Of a stretch of 64,000 nucleotides of DNA, positions 11,293 to 22,071 are shown one piece after another. The notes under the pieces are model-generated. The model did no database searches, had not been told where the DNA came from, and was given only the letters and a program-made list of their open reading frames with translations. The translations under genes and the position numbers were made by a program. The stretch is from NCBI RefSeq assembly GCF_040712315.1, contig NC_134013.1, positions 5,243,001 to 5,307,000 on the forward strand, given 5' to 3'. The first letter of the stretch is position 1; every line of letters begins with the position of its first letter. The stretch is from Castanea sativa (lineage: Eukaryota > Streptophyta > Magnoliopsida > Fagales > Fagaceae).

Positions 11293-11839
11293 AAGGGGGA
11301 GTAGTTTTGGGATGAGAGTAGTCATACTCATAGGGGGAGGGTTAGTATAAGAGGTTTCTGTTAGGGGGAGTATTCATGTTTTTGAGGGATGTAGTGAGGA
11401 TTTTGATGTATCTTTTTCTTTATTTTCTATTTTAGATACATTTTTCATGTACCTTAGATTTTGTGATCATATTGTGATAGCAAACCTTGTATTTATTGAT
11501 ATATATACATTTGAGGTTGTTATTACAGTTCTTTCTCCTATCCTTACATGTGTTGTTTCTTTTCACTCTTTATACACATGTTTCTTATTATTTGTATGCA
11601 ATATTTTATTTCTATTTTACACAAAGATGCCTTGATGATTTTTGTTTAAGTGTTTCAAAAATACAAGTTGTAAAAGTCTTCCTTGCCGTAAACTCTCTTC
11701 TTACAAAGTTTTTCAAGAGTTTGTGTTAGGATAGATTTTATTGTATTTAACAAATGAGTATGAATTGAGTGATTTATGACTCCTCTCATATGTTCATTTG
11801 TTTGTTGTGGTATTGTCACGGATTGCCAAAGGGGGAGAT
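11293..11839 (+). other. AGGGGGAG tracts and the polypurine tract of element B
   Basis: AAGGGGGAG at 11293-11301, AGGGGGAG at 11332-11339 and 11363-11370, and the true polypurine tract AAAGGGGGAGAT at 11828-11839 touching the 3' LTR. The PPT primes plus-strand synthesis. The extra upstream tracts recur in the other elements. Confidence 0.8.
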
Positions 11840-12836
11840 TGTTAGGACATATGTGATTGGATGTTAGGAACATATGTCAACATTTTATGTATTGGCTAAT
11901 CCTTTGACAAAACGCACTTTACTTGTAATTGGGTAGATCTAGGATGTGTTTAATGCTTCAAAAATAAGGTTTCAAGTTCAAGTGTTAAAGCCATGCAAGT
12001 TTGTCCAAGAAACAAGTGAAGAAGTGTTGTTCATTAAAGCTCGACAGCTAGCATCTATCGAGGTTTAAAAGAGCTGTTTAAGCTCGAGGCTCGAGGCTCG
12101 ACAGCTAGGGTATCTGTCGAGGTTTATGAAATTCATATTTTCAGTTTTGATTTTCATCCAATCTATGATTATGTGTTTAGGCTTTCTTTTCTCACAACCC
12201 TAAACATATATAAAGATTTTTTTAAAGGCTGTATCAGGTTACACAGCCAAGAGTACAATTGCACAAGAGCATAATTTCTCAAGTGTGACCGGAAACCTAG
12301 TTTGCCTTAGTTCTTGAAGAAGCTGCTGTGTTTGTACACCACAGGGTTTTGTGACCAAGCAACTTCGTGATCTTCATCAATTGATGACTAGGAGAACTTT
12401 GCAGCCAACATCCTTCTTAAGTTGGTAATCAACTCGCGTACTGGGATCCACGCATCTATTGGTTAGTCACGTACTGGGAGCCGTACAAAACAAGGAGAGA
12501 TTGTCACTACAAAACCAGTCCAATTAGGTATGGGGGTAAAAGTTCAACTGTTGGTTGGTATAAGGTACTGGGATTCCTTTACTTGTAACCGCTTGTTTTG
12601 ATAATAGTGGATTCTCAAGAATGGTGACCTTAAAATCACCAGGTAGGGTTTTTTCCGTGTAGGTTTTTCCCATTCCTAAACAAATCACCATGTCATTTAA
12701 TTTCTGCTGCATATTTAGTTATTTGGTGATTTGTTTGTGCTACCACACTCATTGCATGTAATTGAACCTAGTTAATTCACTTGGCTAATTAATTGGTTAA
12801 TTCATCACAAGGGGTCAATACATTTTTTGCCTGTCA
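11840..12836 (+). mobile_element. 3' LTR of element B (possibly recombinant with that of A)
   Basis: Starts TGTTAGGACATATGTG right after the PPT and ends TTGCCTGTCA. It contains TCGACAGCT words (about 12038 and 12099) and a TATA box near 12196. The right flank is MULE coding sequence, not the rest of element A. That suggests crossing-over with A's own 3' LTR. Confidence 0.85.
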
Positions 12837-15277
12837 GTAAGAAACCATCCCTAGCTGTCTTTACACTCACATTCCACCACCCCATAAACCACTGGAAATA
12901 GGCCATTTTTCCATCGAGTGAAACTGCTGCCAATAGCACTCCACCAAAATTTCCTTTCAAGTGGCTACCATCTAGTCCTATAAAAGGCCTGCAACCTTCA
13001 ACAAAACCCTTCCTCATAGCTTCAAAGAACACAAAGAAACTCTTGAATGTAGGATTTTGTGTAATATCAAGCTTATGTAATTGCATCTTCACATAGCTTC
13101 CAAGATTGGTGTTCCTTACAAGCTGAGCATACTTGGCAAGCTTCTTATAACTATTAGAATAGCTAACTACATCCTCTCCCTTTCCTCTCTTTCTTGCTCT
13201 ATAAGATCTGCTTCTATCAACCTCAACCCCATACTTTTCCATTAAAGCTTCTCCTATGTTTTCATAAACCATTTCAAGATTAGCCTTCAACAATTTAGCT
13301 AGTTTTTTAGCTATCCATGTTGATGTGGCATTGGTATTTTTTGAACTTCTAACACAGGTGTGGTCACTATTGTACACCTTAATCTAAAATGTAAAACCAT
13401 CAGCAGTAGGGGAAGCAAAAACATACCAGTTGCAACTAAGGTTAGCACAAATTGCACTAACCCTAGACTTCTCATTTTCCAATCTCACAATCTCAACACC
13501 TTCACCTATCACATAGTCCCTCAATGCTGCTCTAAACTTATACACATCCCTGAATAGCATTCCTTTTTCAAGGGTTACCTTTTCATTTTCATTTAGGACA
13601 TATTGTTTACCATACAACCCATTCTCAACATAACTCTTTTCAACATCAGAGTCATTCAATTCTCTATCACAGTCTTCATTATCATAGTTGGACCAGTTCC
13701 CATCAGAACCATTACCAGCCTCATCATTATCTTCATCACTAAAAAATCCACCATTAAGTTTATCACTATCATCACTCAAGAAACTATCATCACTTGAGTC
13801 TTAAACATAGGCAATATCATCATCTTCCTCATGATACACTACATCATCATCATCATCATCAACACTTACCATAAACCCAGATGCCTCACACATAACATTA
13901 CGCATCAAATTTTTACAATTTGTGCTCACAAACTCAACATATAAATGTATTAGCATAACACCAGCATGCAAATCAAACATGGTTACTAAATGTTCAAAAA
14001 GTGTGTAAAACACCTATGAACGCTTAGACCCCTAATTTACAAATTACCAACACAAGCATATTATCAAACAATGTATGTGTGGAATAAGAAAATAAGCTAA
14101 ATCAGAATTGGTAAAACAATCTAAACCGAAATTAATCACAACCACAGCAGCAATTAAAAGGTAAAGATTAAGGGAAGAGAGATGCAAACACAAAGACAAC
14201 ATAGCGATGTGTTATCGAAGAGGAAACCGAAGTCCCCGGCGTAAAACCTCTCCACTACCCTCCAAGCGGTCAATAATCCACTAGAAAATGAAGTTGGGAT
14301 ACATGAATAGCAGAATACCCTTCAAACCCAATCTACCCAGTGTACCTAAGCCCTCCAAGCTTCTTGCTCTAACGAGGTTACGCCGAACCTTTGTCTTCTC
14401 TAGCTTACTGGATTCCGCTATAGCCCATAGCATCAACCAATATATATTGGTCCCTTCCTAACTACTTCCCAAGCACTAAATAACCTTCTCATAGATATAG
14501 GTATGGTGTGAAAAGGATTTGGCTAAATGTACCTCTCAAGGATGTAACAATGGAGAGGGTGAGAGTAAAGAAATTTGGAGAATCAAATGATGAAAATTGT
14601 GGATGAGTCAATCTTGTTTTTCTCTAGGGTTTCTCTCACAAAATTCTCTCTGGAAGCTCTCTACAATACATGGGTATAAGGGGTATTTATATTGATGTGT
14701 GTTTGGAATGCGAAAGGTCAGTTTTAGCCAAATAGGGCATTTTGGCGACTCGAGCTCGCGACTAGAATGAGTCGCGAGTTTGAGTCGCGAGCTAACTACC
14801 TGGCCAGCTGGGGTTTTGTCTTGTAGTGCGACAGCTGGCGTGACTCTTCAGCTCCCCCTGCATGCTTTACACGTGTGCCTTTTCGGCGACTCGTCAGTCG
14901 CAAGCACCTGCTTGAGTGCACACTCTTGAGCTTTCCTTCACACTCTCTCACACACTACCCTTACATGATTCCCACCTACAAGGGTTTCTAAATGCTGAAT
15001 TACAAGCAAATTGGCACGGAATAAAGCCAACAAAATGATTGAATAAATTCAATCTTACAGTTACCATGTCAATGTCATTGGTGATCTCTAACCTTTCATT
15101 TGTCCCTATGATGTCATACCAAACTAATATCATGTACCCCTCATGTTCATCACCAATTACACACTTACATATGTCATTTAACATGTCCCGATGACAATAA
15201 CTGTCAGGGTTTACCTCTTCAATGATAGAGAATGTATCCTTCAAGTACACAATCAAATCATGCTTAACCTCCCCCAT
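12837..15277 (-). pseudogene. MULE (MuDR-type) transposase, 5' part, inactivated
   Basis: Read leftwards from ATG 15277 (MGEVKHDLIVYLKDTFS). The N-terminal domain breaks at 15064 at a solo LTR and resumes in frame at 13986. There follow a long acidic Asp/Ser/Glu linker (13650-13860), a MuDR DNA-binding-type segment (MLFRDVYKFRAALRDYVI ... CNWYVF ... SDHTC) and the start of the DDE catalytic domain (RPFIGLDGSHLKG, first catalytic Asp). Stops at 13801 and 13383, a frameshift near 12912 and a stop at about 12850 (in KDS*GWF) inactivate it. The protein is then cut off at 12836 by a family-1 LTR, so the later catalytic residues are outside the window. Confidence 0.85.
13987..15059 (-). mobile_element. 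Solo LTR, family 2, inside the MULE gene
   Basis: On the minus strand it runs from TGTAAGATTGAATTTATTC to ...TTGAACATTTA and is flanked by GTTAC (13982-13986 and 15060-15064). Removing it with one duplicate restores the transposase frame (DMVT|MFDL), which confirms the borders. It carries several AGTCGCGA words (14750-14900). The homologous 3' LTR is at 22072-23142. Confidence 0.9.
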
Positions 15278-16806
15278 TGTGCCCTATAAAAACAAAAATG
15301 TTGGTCAAACATGGGTAAGTTAGATTATTGACAAGTAGCATCCACTTATTAAATTGCAAATTACCTTTCAAGCATTATAGACACAAAGGAAATAGTTTGG
15401 GCTTTTCCAAATACTTGAACTACTTCTCAAAAAACTAATTTTTTAGTTATATTAGTTTTAAAGTTTTGGTTTAGGACATTCAACGAATATAAAATCTTTG
15501 AAAAAAAATGCAGGAGAAATAAGATAATAGAGCATGAGTAAATATCCAAAGCATTGTGTAATAACAAATTGAGCATTTTCAAACAAAATCCATCACCAGA
15601 AATGCCTTTGTACTTTGAAGTAAACCCATTAACTGTTGAAAAAAAAACACCGAACAAATAGCTTTTATTTAAAAGCTTGACTCTTTGAATTACAACACTT
15701 TACAATCACTAATACTTGACTCACATACACTAACACGAGTGCACTACACACACGACACTTACTCACCAAATACCTTACACCTTACTTGTAGACACTTGCT
15801 ACTAACACAATGACACAAATACTACTTGACCTTCTTTACAGTGCTGACACACTTCACCTCACTTGCTTCACTTCACACTACTTTACTTCACCTCACACTT
15901 CACTTCACACACGTTGGTGCTTTATGACACACACAAACTGAGCACCAATTCTACATATTTATACATGCTTAAAGTCGGTTAACTCACCGACTTTGAATTC
16001 TATAGCACATTCTTTTATTGTCTTTGACTAATAGTAAAAATATCTCTTTCACCAACCTTCTAGACAAGTTAAAACTTTGTGGTTGAGATTAAACTATGCA
16101 GAGAAGCTCTAGAGAATTCCAGAGACAAAAAGATTGAGTGAGAAACTCTAGAAATTTCTAGATAGAGGCAGTATTGATTTTTGACATTAACAACAACAAA
16201 AATTGAGCTTTTTCAAACAAAATTAAAGTTTTGCAATTTTTTTGTGAAGATTATACCATTTGTGCACATTACAATCTATCTACACATAAATTCAAAAAAT
16301 CCATGTCTTAGTTATGCTAAACTTTTGAGGGCTTTGTCAACATTTACCTAGTTATTAAGCTTTTGCGTATTCACCTTGGAATCATTGTTGGGCCATGGGA
16401 TGGGAGGTTGTAGGGGACCAGCTGAGGTGTATGTGTTACTGTGAATTTGTAAATAAAAGTCCTCAACATCAATTTAGGTTTTCAATGAAGCGAGAAAGGA
16501 TGGGCAGGAAGGGATGACTACCGAAATTTTGGGTTTTGTAAGTGGAGGGTAATTTTGGAAATATGTTATTAACCAAAGGGTAGGCTAGTACATAACTTTT
16601 TTAACATCAATTTAATAGAGTTTAGTTAAATGAATGTCAAAGGGGGAAAATGTTTTTTCCCTTTAAGTTTGGAGGTGAGTATTATTTTCCCAAACCTCAA
16701 GGAAGGGGAGTGTTATTTACCCTTTTTTCTTCGTTAGCTTGGGTTCTTATGAATTTTTTTCAGCTCCAAATCATGATTCTTGTGCTTCCTTTTTATTGCC
16801 CTACCT

Positions 16807-16869
<63 letters not shown>
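15278..16869 (+). other. Gene-free AT-rich stretch upstream of the MULE gene
   Basis: Probable promoter and end of the MULE on its 5' side. No supported ORF. The segment 15660-15960 is rich in CACTT/ACAC repeats. At 16640-16725, TTTTCCC and CCTCAAGG words in both orientations could be a decayed terminal inverted repeat, which I cannot confirm. It ends in an (AT)n run at 16810-16869. Confidence 0.5.
16810..16869 (+). repeat. (AT)n microsatellite
   Basis: About 30 AT units directly left of the target-site duplication of the hAT-like element. A second, shorter TA run lies inside that element at 16990-17018. Confidence 0.95.
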
Positions 16870-16871
<2 letters not shown>

Positions 16872-16877
16872 TAATAG

Positions 16878-18276
16878 CATTGTTATTAATTCTGTTTCGG
16901 ACCCCGTTTCGGTTTGTCTAATGAAACGGAATATTTCGATAGCGGCCTATTTCGATGTACCGTTTCAGGGTGTTTCGGGGTTCCTAAAAAAAATATATAT
17001 ATATATATATATATATATGAACACACACTTATACAACATAAAAGTTTCAATTTAAAGAAGTGTTACTATTATATAAAAAAAATGAATTTAATTAATTTTT
17101 TAAAATTAAATAGAGTAAAATTTTAAAAAAATTATTTATAATTGTCTACAAATAAAATTCACATTTTGGATAATCCTAATAAATACAATAAATGTGAAAG
17201 TCAAAGCACAAAAGTTCTTAACATTTTAATTAGTATATGAATCTTAAAACTATAAGAATAAAAGAAGTACTACGTTCACAATATTTTCGCAACAAATCAT
17301 AAGTGTCTAGTTATTATTAGTTTTAATTTAAACCTAGAATTAAAATTACTTTTTTGTTTACCAATAACAACTAATATCAACCTATTATTTACAATTTATT
17401 GTGTAAGTATTGTAAAAATGTTATCAATATAACATTTATCTAATAATAATATTTTTTTAAATTAAATTAATATTGTACTACAATATTAAAATCACAGTAG
17501 TTGTTTATTCTTCAGATTATGAGCCTTTGAAAGGTTATGTTTGGCAAACAACTACCGTGATTTTGATGTGATTGTAGTACTATAGGTCGGTCTATTTTTT
17601 TGGGGGGGGGGGGGGGGTTTCATACGACGCCGTGTTACTCATGCTTTTAAAAAACATATCTCAGTTTTGATACGACGCCATGTTACTCACATCAGCATTC
17701 CTTCACTAATAAAACCCCTGAGATCACTCAAAAATATTCAATCCTGCCACTGTTTACACTTTCATTTCAGCCTCTTCTTTTCATTCCCTCTGCCTCTAGT
17801 TTCACTGTTCACTCTCTCCAAATCAGCTTCTCTCCTCTAAATAATTGGTTTCTCCCTCTATCTTTAGAAATCAATAAATGGTGCTTGGAGTTGGACCCAC
17901 TTGCAACCCAAACCAAATCCACTGCTTGGTTCGATGATATTGTAAGTTTTTTTACTTTTTTTAACTAGTGGATACAAAACGGAGAAGAAGATGAAGAAGT
18001 GGGCTGGGACGCTGGGTTCATTCAGGCAAACGGCAGGCCGGCGTCATTTGGACCTTTACTGTTGTTTTTTTTTTGTTTTTTTTTTTAAATAACAGGCCAA
18101 ATCCTGTATCAGCTGGAATTTATATCTCGGCCGAAATTGTTCGGAATGACCGGAATGGCCTGAAACGGCCCGAAATCTGACCCGAGGTGGAACGTGGGGT
18201 TCTTGGTACAGGTTTGCATACCGATACGAAAAATTTCGGCCATTTCGGCCGGAACGGAACGGTAATAATAACAATG
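16878..18276 (+). mobile_element. Non-autonomous hAT-like element (1.4 kb)
   Basis: The 8-bp duplication GGTAATAG flanks it (16870-16877 and 18277-18284), the hallmark length of hAT transposons. The ends form a short inverted repeat, CATTGTTATTA on the left and AATAACAATG on the right. Sub-terminal regions on both sides are rich in TTTCGG/CCGAAA words (16893-16980 and 18120-18260), reminiscent of the clustered transposase-binding sites of hAT elements. There is no transposase ORF. A 16-17 base G run (about 17602-17618) lies inside. Confidence 0.8.
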
Positions 18277-18796
18277 GGTAATAGTACCACATGTATAAAA
18301 GAGAATGTGAAATTGTTAGAGTTGAAATGAAAATGTATGGTGCCCAAAAAGCCAAAGACTTACTCTCAAATTGATATATCAAAAATTTCAGGCAACTATC
18401 TCAAAATGAGATGTATTGTTCTTAAATGATCAAATGTTATGAATTGTATGAAGCCAAAAGAAACGCTTCAAAGTTATGTAATCAAGTTTTGTGGGAGGTC
18501 ATATATGCACATTTCTATAATTAAGATTAGTAACTCTACTTAGTGCTAATTGTGTGTGCCTTGGTTAAATTGATCATTGAAGCTTCATATTAGACTAAGA
18601 ACTATCTCACATTTGATACTCACATGCATCACACATGTCTATGTTCAATGAATGCCTTATTCATTTTGTATGATTGTACTTGATTAAATATGTTGTACAT
18701 ACACAATCATATGTTGATCAAACACAAAATGATTTTTGAAAGTGTTTTATTTTGAAAATTTTCTAAAAATACAAAAACTTTACAACTCTGCTTTTG

Positions 18797-19135
18797 GCGA
18801 CTCACTCGCGAGTCATGCCAGTCGTGAGCTTACTCATAAGGTTTCAGGACTCCCTGGCAAGTAAAACCCCCAGTCGTGAAAAAAACTTTGAAAATTTTTC
18901 AAAAATTCTGATTATGCCATTTTTGCGACTCATTTCCGTGACTATGTCGCGGGTGGAAGCTCTAGTCATGGAAGCTCTAGTCATGAGCTTACACAAAAGC
19001 TTTCGCTACTCACTGGCAGGTAGATGTTCCAGTCGTGAAAAAGATTTAGACAAAATTTTCAAAATTTTGTTCAAGGGTTTTTGGTGACTCGTTTTGGCGA
19101 CTTGCTCACGGGTCATTTGAGTCGCGAAAATCGCG
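18797..19135 (+). promoter_or_regulatory. AGTCGCGA-type repeat cluster upstream of ORF2 in element G
   Basis: Repeated GCGACTC, CTCGCGAGTC, CAGTCGTGA and AGTCGCGAAAATCGCG words lie in an otherwise CpG-poor region. The same words occur in the family-2 LTRs (14750-14900 reverse; 22226-22390). It is positioned as the TCGATAGC clusters are in family 1. No clear TATA box follows, only AAATAGGG near 19145. Confidence 0.55.
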
Positions 19136-20364
19136 TGTTTTGCACAAATAGGGTTAAATCTCAGACATTTTTCAAAAACTTTTCAGTTTTCCCTCGCATC
19201 ACATGCACACCATTTGTCTTCTCCACCTCTCCCTCTCCCAAAACCTCCATTGTCACTCACAAAACCTCCATTTTCTTCTTCAATCCTTCATCAATCTTTA
19301 AGAAAATGTATGGGTTTTCTCTTATTTTCAATGTACTTCAAGTTCCTAGCCCTAGTTTTCTTGGATTTTGTGTTTATGTTAAGATATAGAAATATAATTG
19401 TTCGATATGGAGTTTTTGATGTTTTGATGAGTATGATATATGGGTTTTCTTGGTTTTGATAGTATAATGCTTTTTCTACATGTTTTTCATGTTTGTTCTT
19501 CATTTTTATGCATTGCATTTTGATTTGTGTTGTGTTGTGTACACCATGTTCATGATAAAATGTCTATTAGATGTTTTTGTGTATTTCTTTGGACTCCATT
19601 GAGTACAAAGATTGTGGGGATAATAATGGTTCCTTGATTTTGAAACATCAAATGATTATGTGTTTTCACACCTTGCCCTAAATGCACACTTTTGCATATG
19701 ATGCACACACACACACACTTTGACATGTTGAGTGAATAATGCCAATGATCCTATCATGTTGTGATGATTAGGATATTCACATGTCATTTGTTTTTGAATT
19801 ACTCTTTAAATTCAGTTTTTAGGGTTTTAATTCAAAGTTTATGGTTTGGTACTAACTTGTTGCTAATCAAGTTTGTTGCCTTTTGTCTTGTATCAAACAT
19901 GAAAAGTCATTAAAGAATGACTACAATGAACATTTAGCTAGTAAATGATCATCCGGACACACAGTGCGATTAAGAGCAACGCAAAAATCAATTGCATGTC
20001 CAACACACAATCAATGCAAAACACTAAGGTATTTGCATCAAGGGTACAAGATCCAACAAGGGCACAAGTGTGTAGTACTAAAGATAACGCAACATAATCT
20101 AAAAGTACAAAAAAAATGCTACAAAGCAAGGATCCATAAACAAAGTACTAAATATAAACTGTTAAACTAGAGTACTTTAAAGCTTTAAAAGAAAGTAATG
20201 GAAATATCCAAGAGTTATAAAAACAATAAAGGTAAAAGAAAGTGGACTACCAAAACCAAAATTAAACTACTAAGCTACCACCAAAATAAACCAATTTCTA
20301 TGAAGTACTCTGCTATGCTCCCCCTTAAACTACTCCCCCTTTTTTACTGGCATAGCCAAAGAGG

Positions 20365-20880
20365 TTAGAACGCTTCAGATTCTGATTCGGAGCCTTCTTG
20401 TTGCTGCTGTTGCTGCTCTATCATCATGTCATCAATTTGGGATGAGAGTGTAGTGATTTGGCCTTTGACATAGATAAACTGATTCGAGGTGTTCTTAACA
20501 TGCGTTTCTAGCATTCCATACATCTGCTCAACTCTTGAAATTAGACGATCAAGATGATCGGGTCCCCGTGCTTGTGCTTAGGAGGATTGTTGTGCAGAGC
20601 CTTTCAAGGCTGATGTGTACCTATCAATTTCTTCCTTCGTGTCCCCACCTTCTTCCTTGACATTGTCCCTTGGGATTTGATAAATGCCCGTTTTTGGTCC
20701 AGTGATGTGGGCTTTGCTTCAGGTCATTGTTTGAGCACCAATCGGATAGTCCCTTTGCATGATGGTAAGACCGCTTGGAATCTTTAGCATTGTTTTTGCT
20801 ATGAGAGTCATGATGAGACTTAGGAATGGCAAGATTGTTCTCGAGTTTCTCTTAGTGATGCTTTTGGTCAAGCACCGGGT
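20365..20880 (-). pseudogene. Antisense ORF2 C-terminal half inside element G
   Basis: Read leftwards it encodes a collapsed ORF2 end: LPFLSLIMTLIAKTMLKIP, then a Lys/Glu-rich linker, then a helical segment (DHLDRLISRVEQMYGML ... LSSQIDDMM), a Gln run and GSESESEAF before the stop at 20365-20367. Two internal stops (about 20720 and 20580) are present. Its 3' flank (20320-19925) is the reverse complement of the 3' flank of the sense ORF2 (21330-21800), with visible divergence. It therefore derives from a related element joined head-to-head. Confidence 0.7.
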
Positions 20881-20882
20881 AC

Positions 20883-21281
20883 ATGAATCTTGGTCGAGCT
20901 TTATTTCTTCATGACTTGATCACTGATGAAGAAGTTGATATTTGTTCACATATCTTCCACATTTTGAGCAAGACTACTAAGAGAACGGCCTCAAGGAATT
21001 GCCTTCCTTTTTGTTGCCTCATTTCAAAAAATTTGAAGCTCAAAAGCGTTCACCCATTGGAAGATGAGTACCCTCATCCTATGCAAAGCCCAATCAAGAT
21101 TCGCACTCTCAATACTATCATAGGCCACAGCAGTAAGAATGCTAAGCAAGAAAGTCATGCTCCTTATGGTGGTTCAAGCTCTAGCTCACATCTCTATGAT
21201 GAGAAGTTGGACAACATAATAGCATCTGTGCAAGACATCAGCACCAAGTTGTCTGGACTCACATCTATCATGCACTCGTAA
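20883..21281 (+). pseudogene. Sense ORF2 C-terminal part of element G
   Basis: An open stretch of 132 codons reading ...DEEVDICSHIFHILSK, CLPFCCLISK and a final helix (YDEKLDNIIASVQDISTKL). It corresponds to the middle and end of ORF2. The N-terminal half is absent because the reading begins at the junction with the antisense copy. No true start is present, and the Met at 20883 is internal. Confidence 0.6.
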
Positions 21282-21378
21282 CACACCTGTTTTGACACAA
21301 AGTTCACATCTCTTTAAACTCAATTGGACTAAATCCAAAGGAAGCTAAAGGAAGATGAGGACTAGCTATTCCTTAACA

Positions 21379-22071
21379 AAAAGGGGGAGATGGTTCATGA
21401 TAGGGGGAGTGTAATGATAGGGGGAGAAAGAGCTAGATCAGAGGGGGAGCAATGGAGCAATGCAATGAAGAGCAAGAAAAGCCTTCACATTTAATCAAGC
21501 CTTTAAACTTTCTATTTTATGCTATTTATAATCTATGTTCATATTTCATGGCTTATGTTGTGTACTTGACAATACTAATTTGTACCTTTGCTTTGTAGTC
21601 ATTTAGTACTTTTAGATTATGTCTTGCATTATCTTTAGTACTCTTGTGCCCTTGTTTGATCTTGTATCCTTGAAGCAATGACCTTAGTGTTCTTGCATTG
21701 GTTAAGTGTTGGACATGCAAATGATACTTTGCATTGAGCTTATTAGCTTGCATGTCTAGATGTTCATTCATTGTGTGAATGTTCATTGTGGTCACTATTT
21801 ATAGTAATTGTTTTTTTTTGGTCAAGCCATGCTTAATTGTCATATTCATTATTGCTTGATTGCATTGTGCTTGCACCATATGCATTTCAAGACTTCTGCT
21901 TACAATGAACTTTTTGTGTTATTATTTTCAAGAAAAATTGTCCGTATGATTCAAGAGCTTCACCGAATCTAGAGTTAGGTGTGAGTCAATTTTGGCAACT
22001 GTTCCTAACTCACATTTTTAAGTCTAGAGTCTCTTTTAGGGTTTTGTCATGGAATAGCCAAAGGGGAAGAT
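21379..22071 (+). other. AGGGGGAG tracts and PPT of element G
   Basis: AAAAAGGGGGAG (about 21378-21389), then AGGGGGAG near 21402, 21418 and 21442, and the PPT AAAGGGGAAGAT at 22060-22071 beside the LTR. Confidence 0.8.

Larger units (their letters stand above)
5259..12836 (+). mobile_element. Element B: pol-less gag+ORF2 LTR retrotransposon (family 1)
   Basis: This is the most complete copy: 5' LTR 5259-6234, PBS 6237-6248, decayed gag 6307-8216, spacer, repeat cluster and TATA 9300-9570, leader intron, ORF2 10113-11263, AGGGGGAG tracts, PPT 11828-11839, 3' LTR 11840-12836. No protease, integrase, reverse transcriptase or RNase H can be found between gag and the 3' LTR. Enzymes must therefore have come in trans from an autonomous relative. 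The flanks do not match (TTCTG left, GTAAG right), so the right LTR has probably recombined (see findings). Confidence 0.85.

Noticed and set aside
12805..12836. C-terminal residues of the 190-codon MULE reading frame
   Set aside because: These codons lie in the LTR end and are not MULE sequence. The true MULE frame also shifts near 12912.
16650..17055. ORFs with repeated Tyr-Ile
   Set aside because: Translations of the (AT)n runs.
17602..17618. G run as a quadruplex regulatory element
   Set aside because: A single homopolymer run, as also at 28268 and 56098, more likely slippage or assembly uncertainty than a designed motif.
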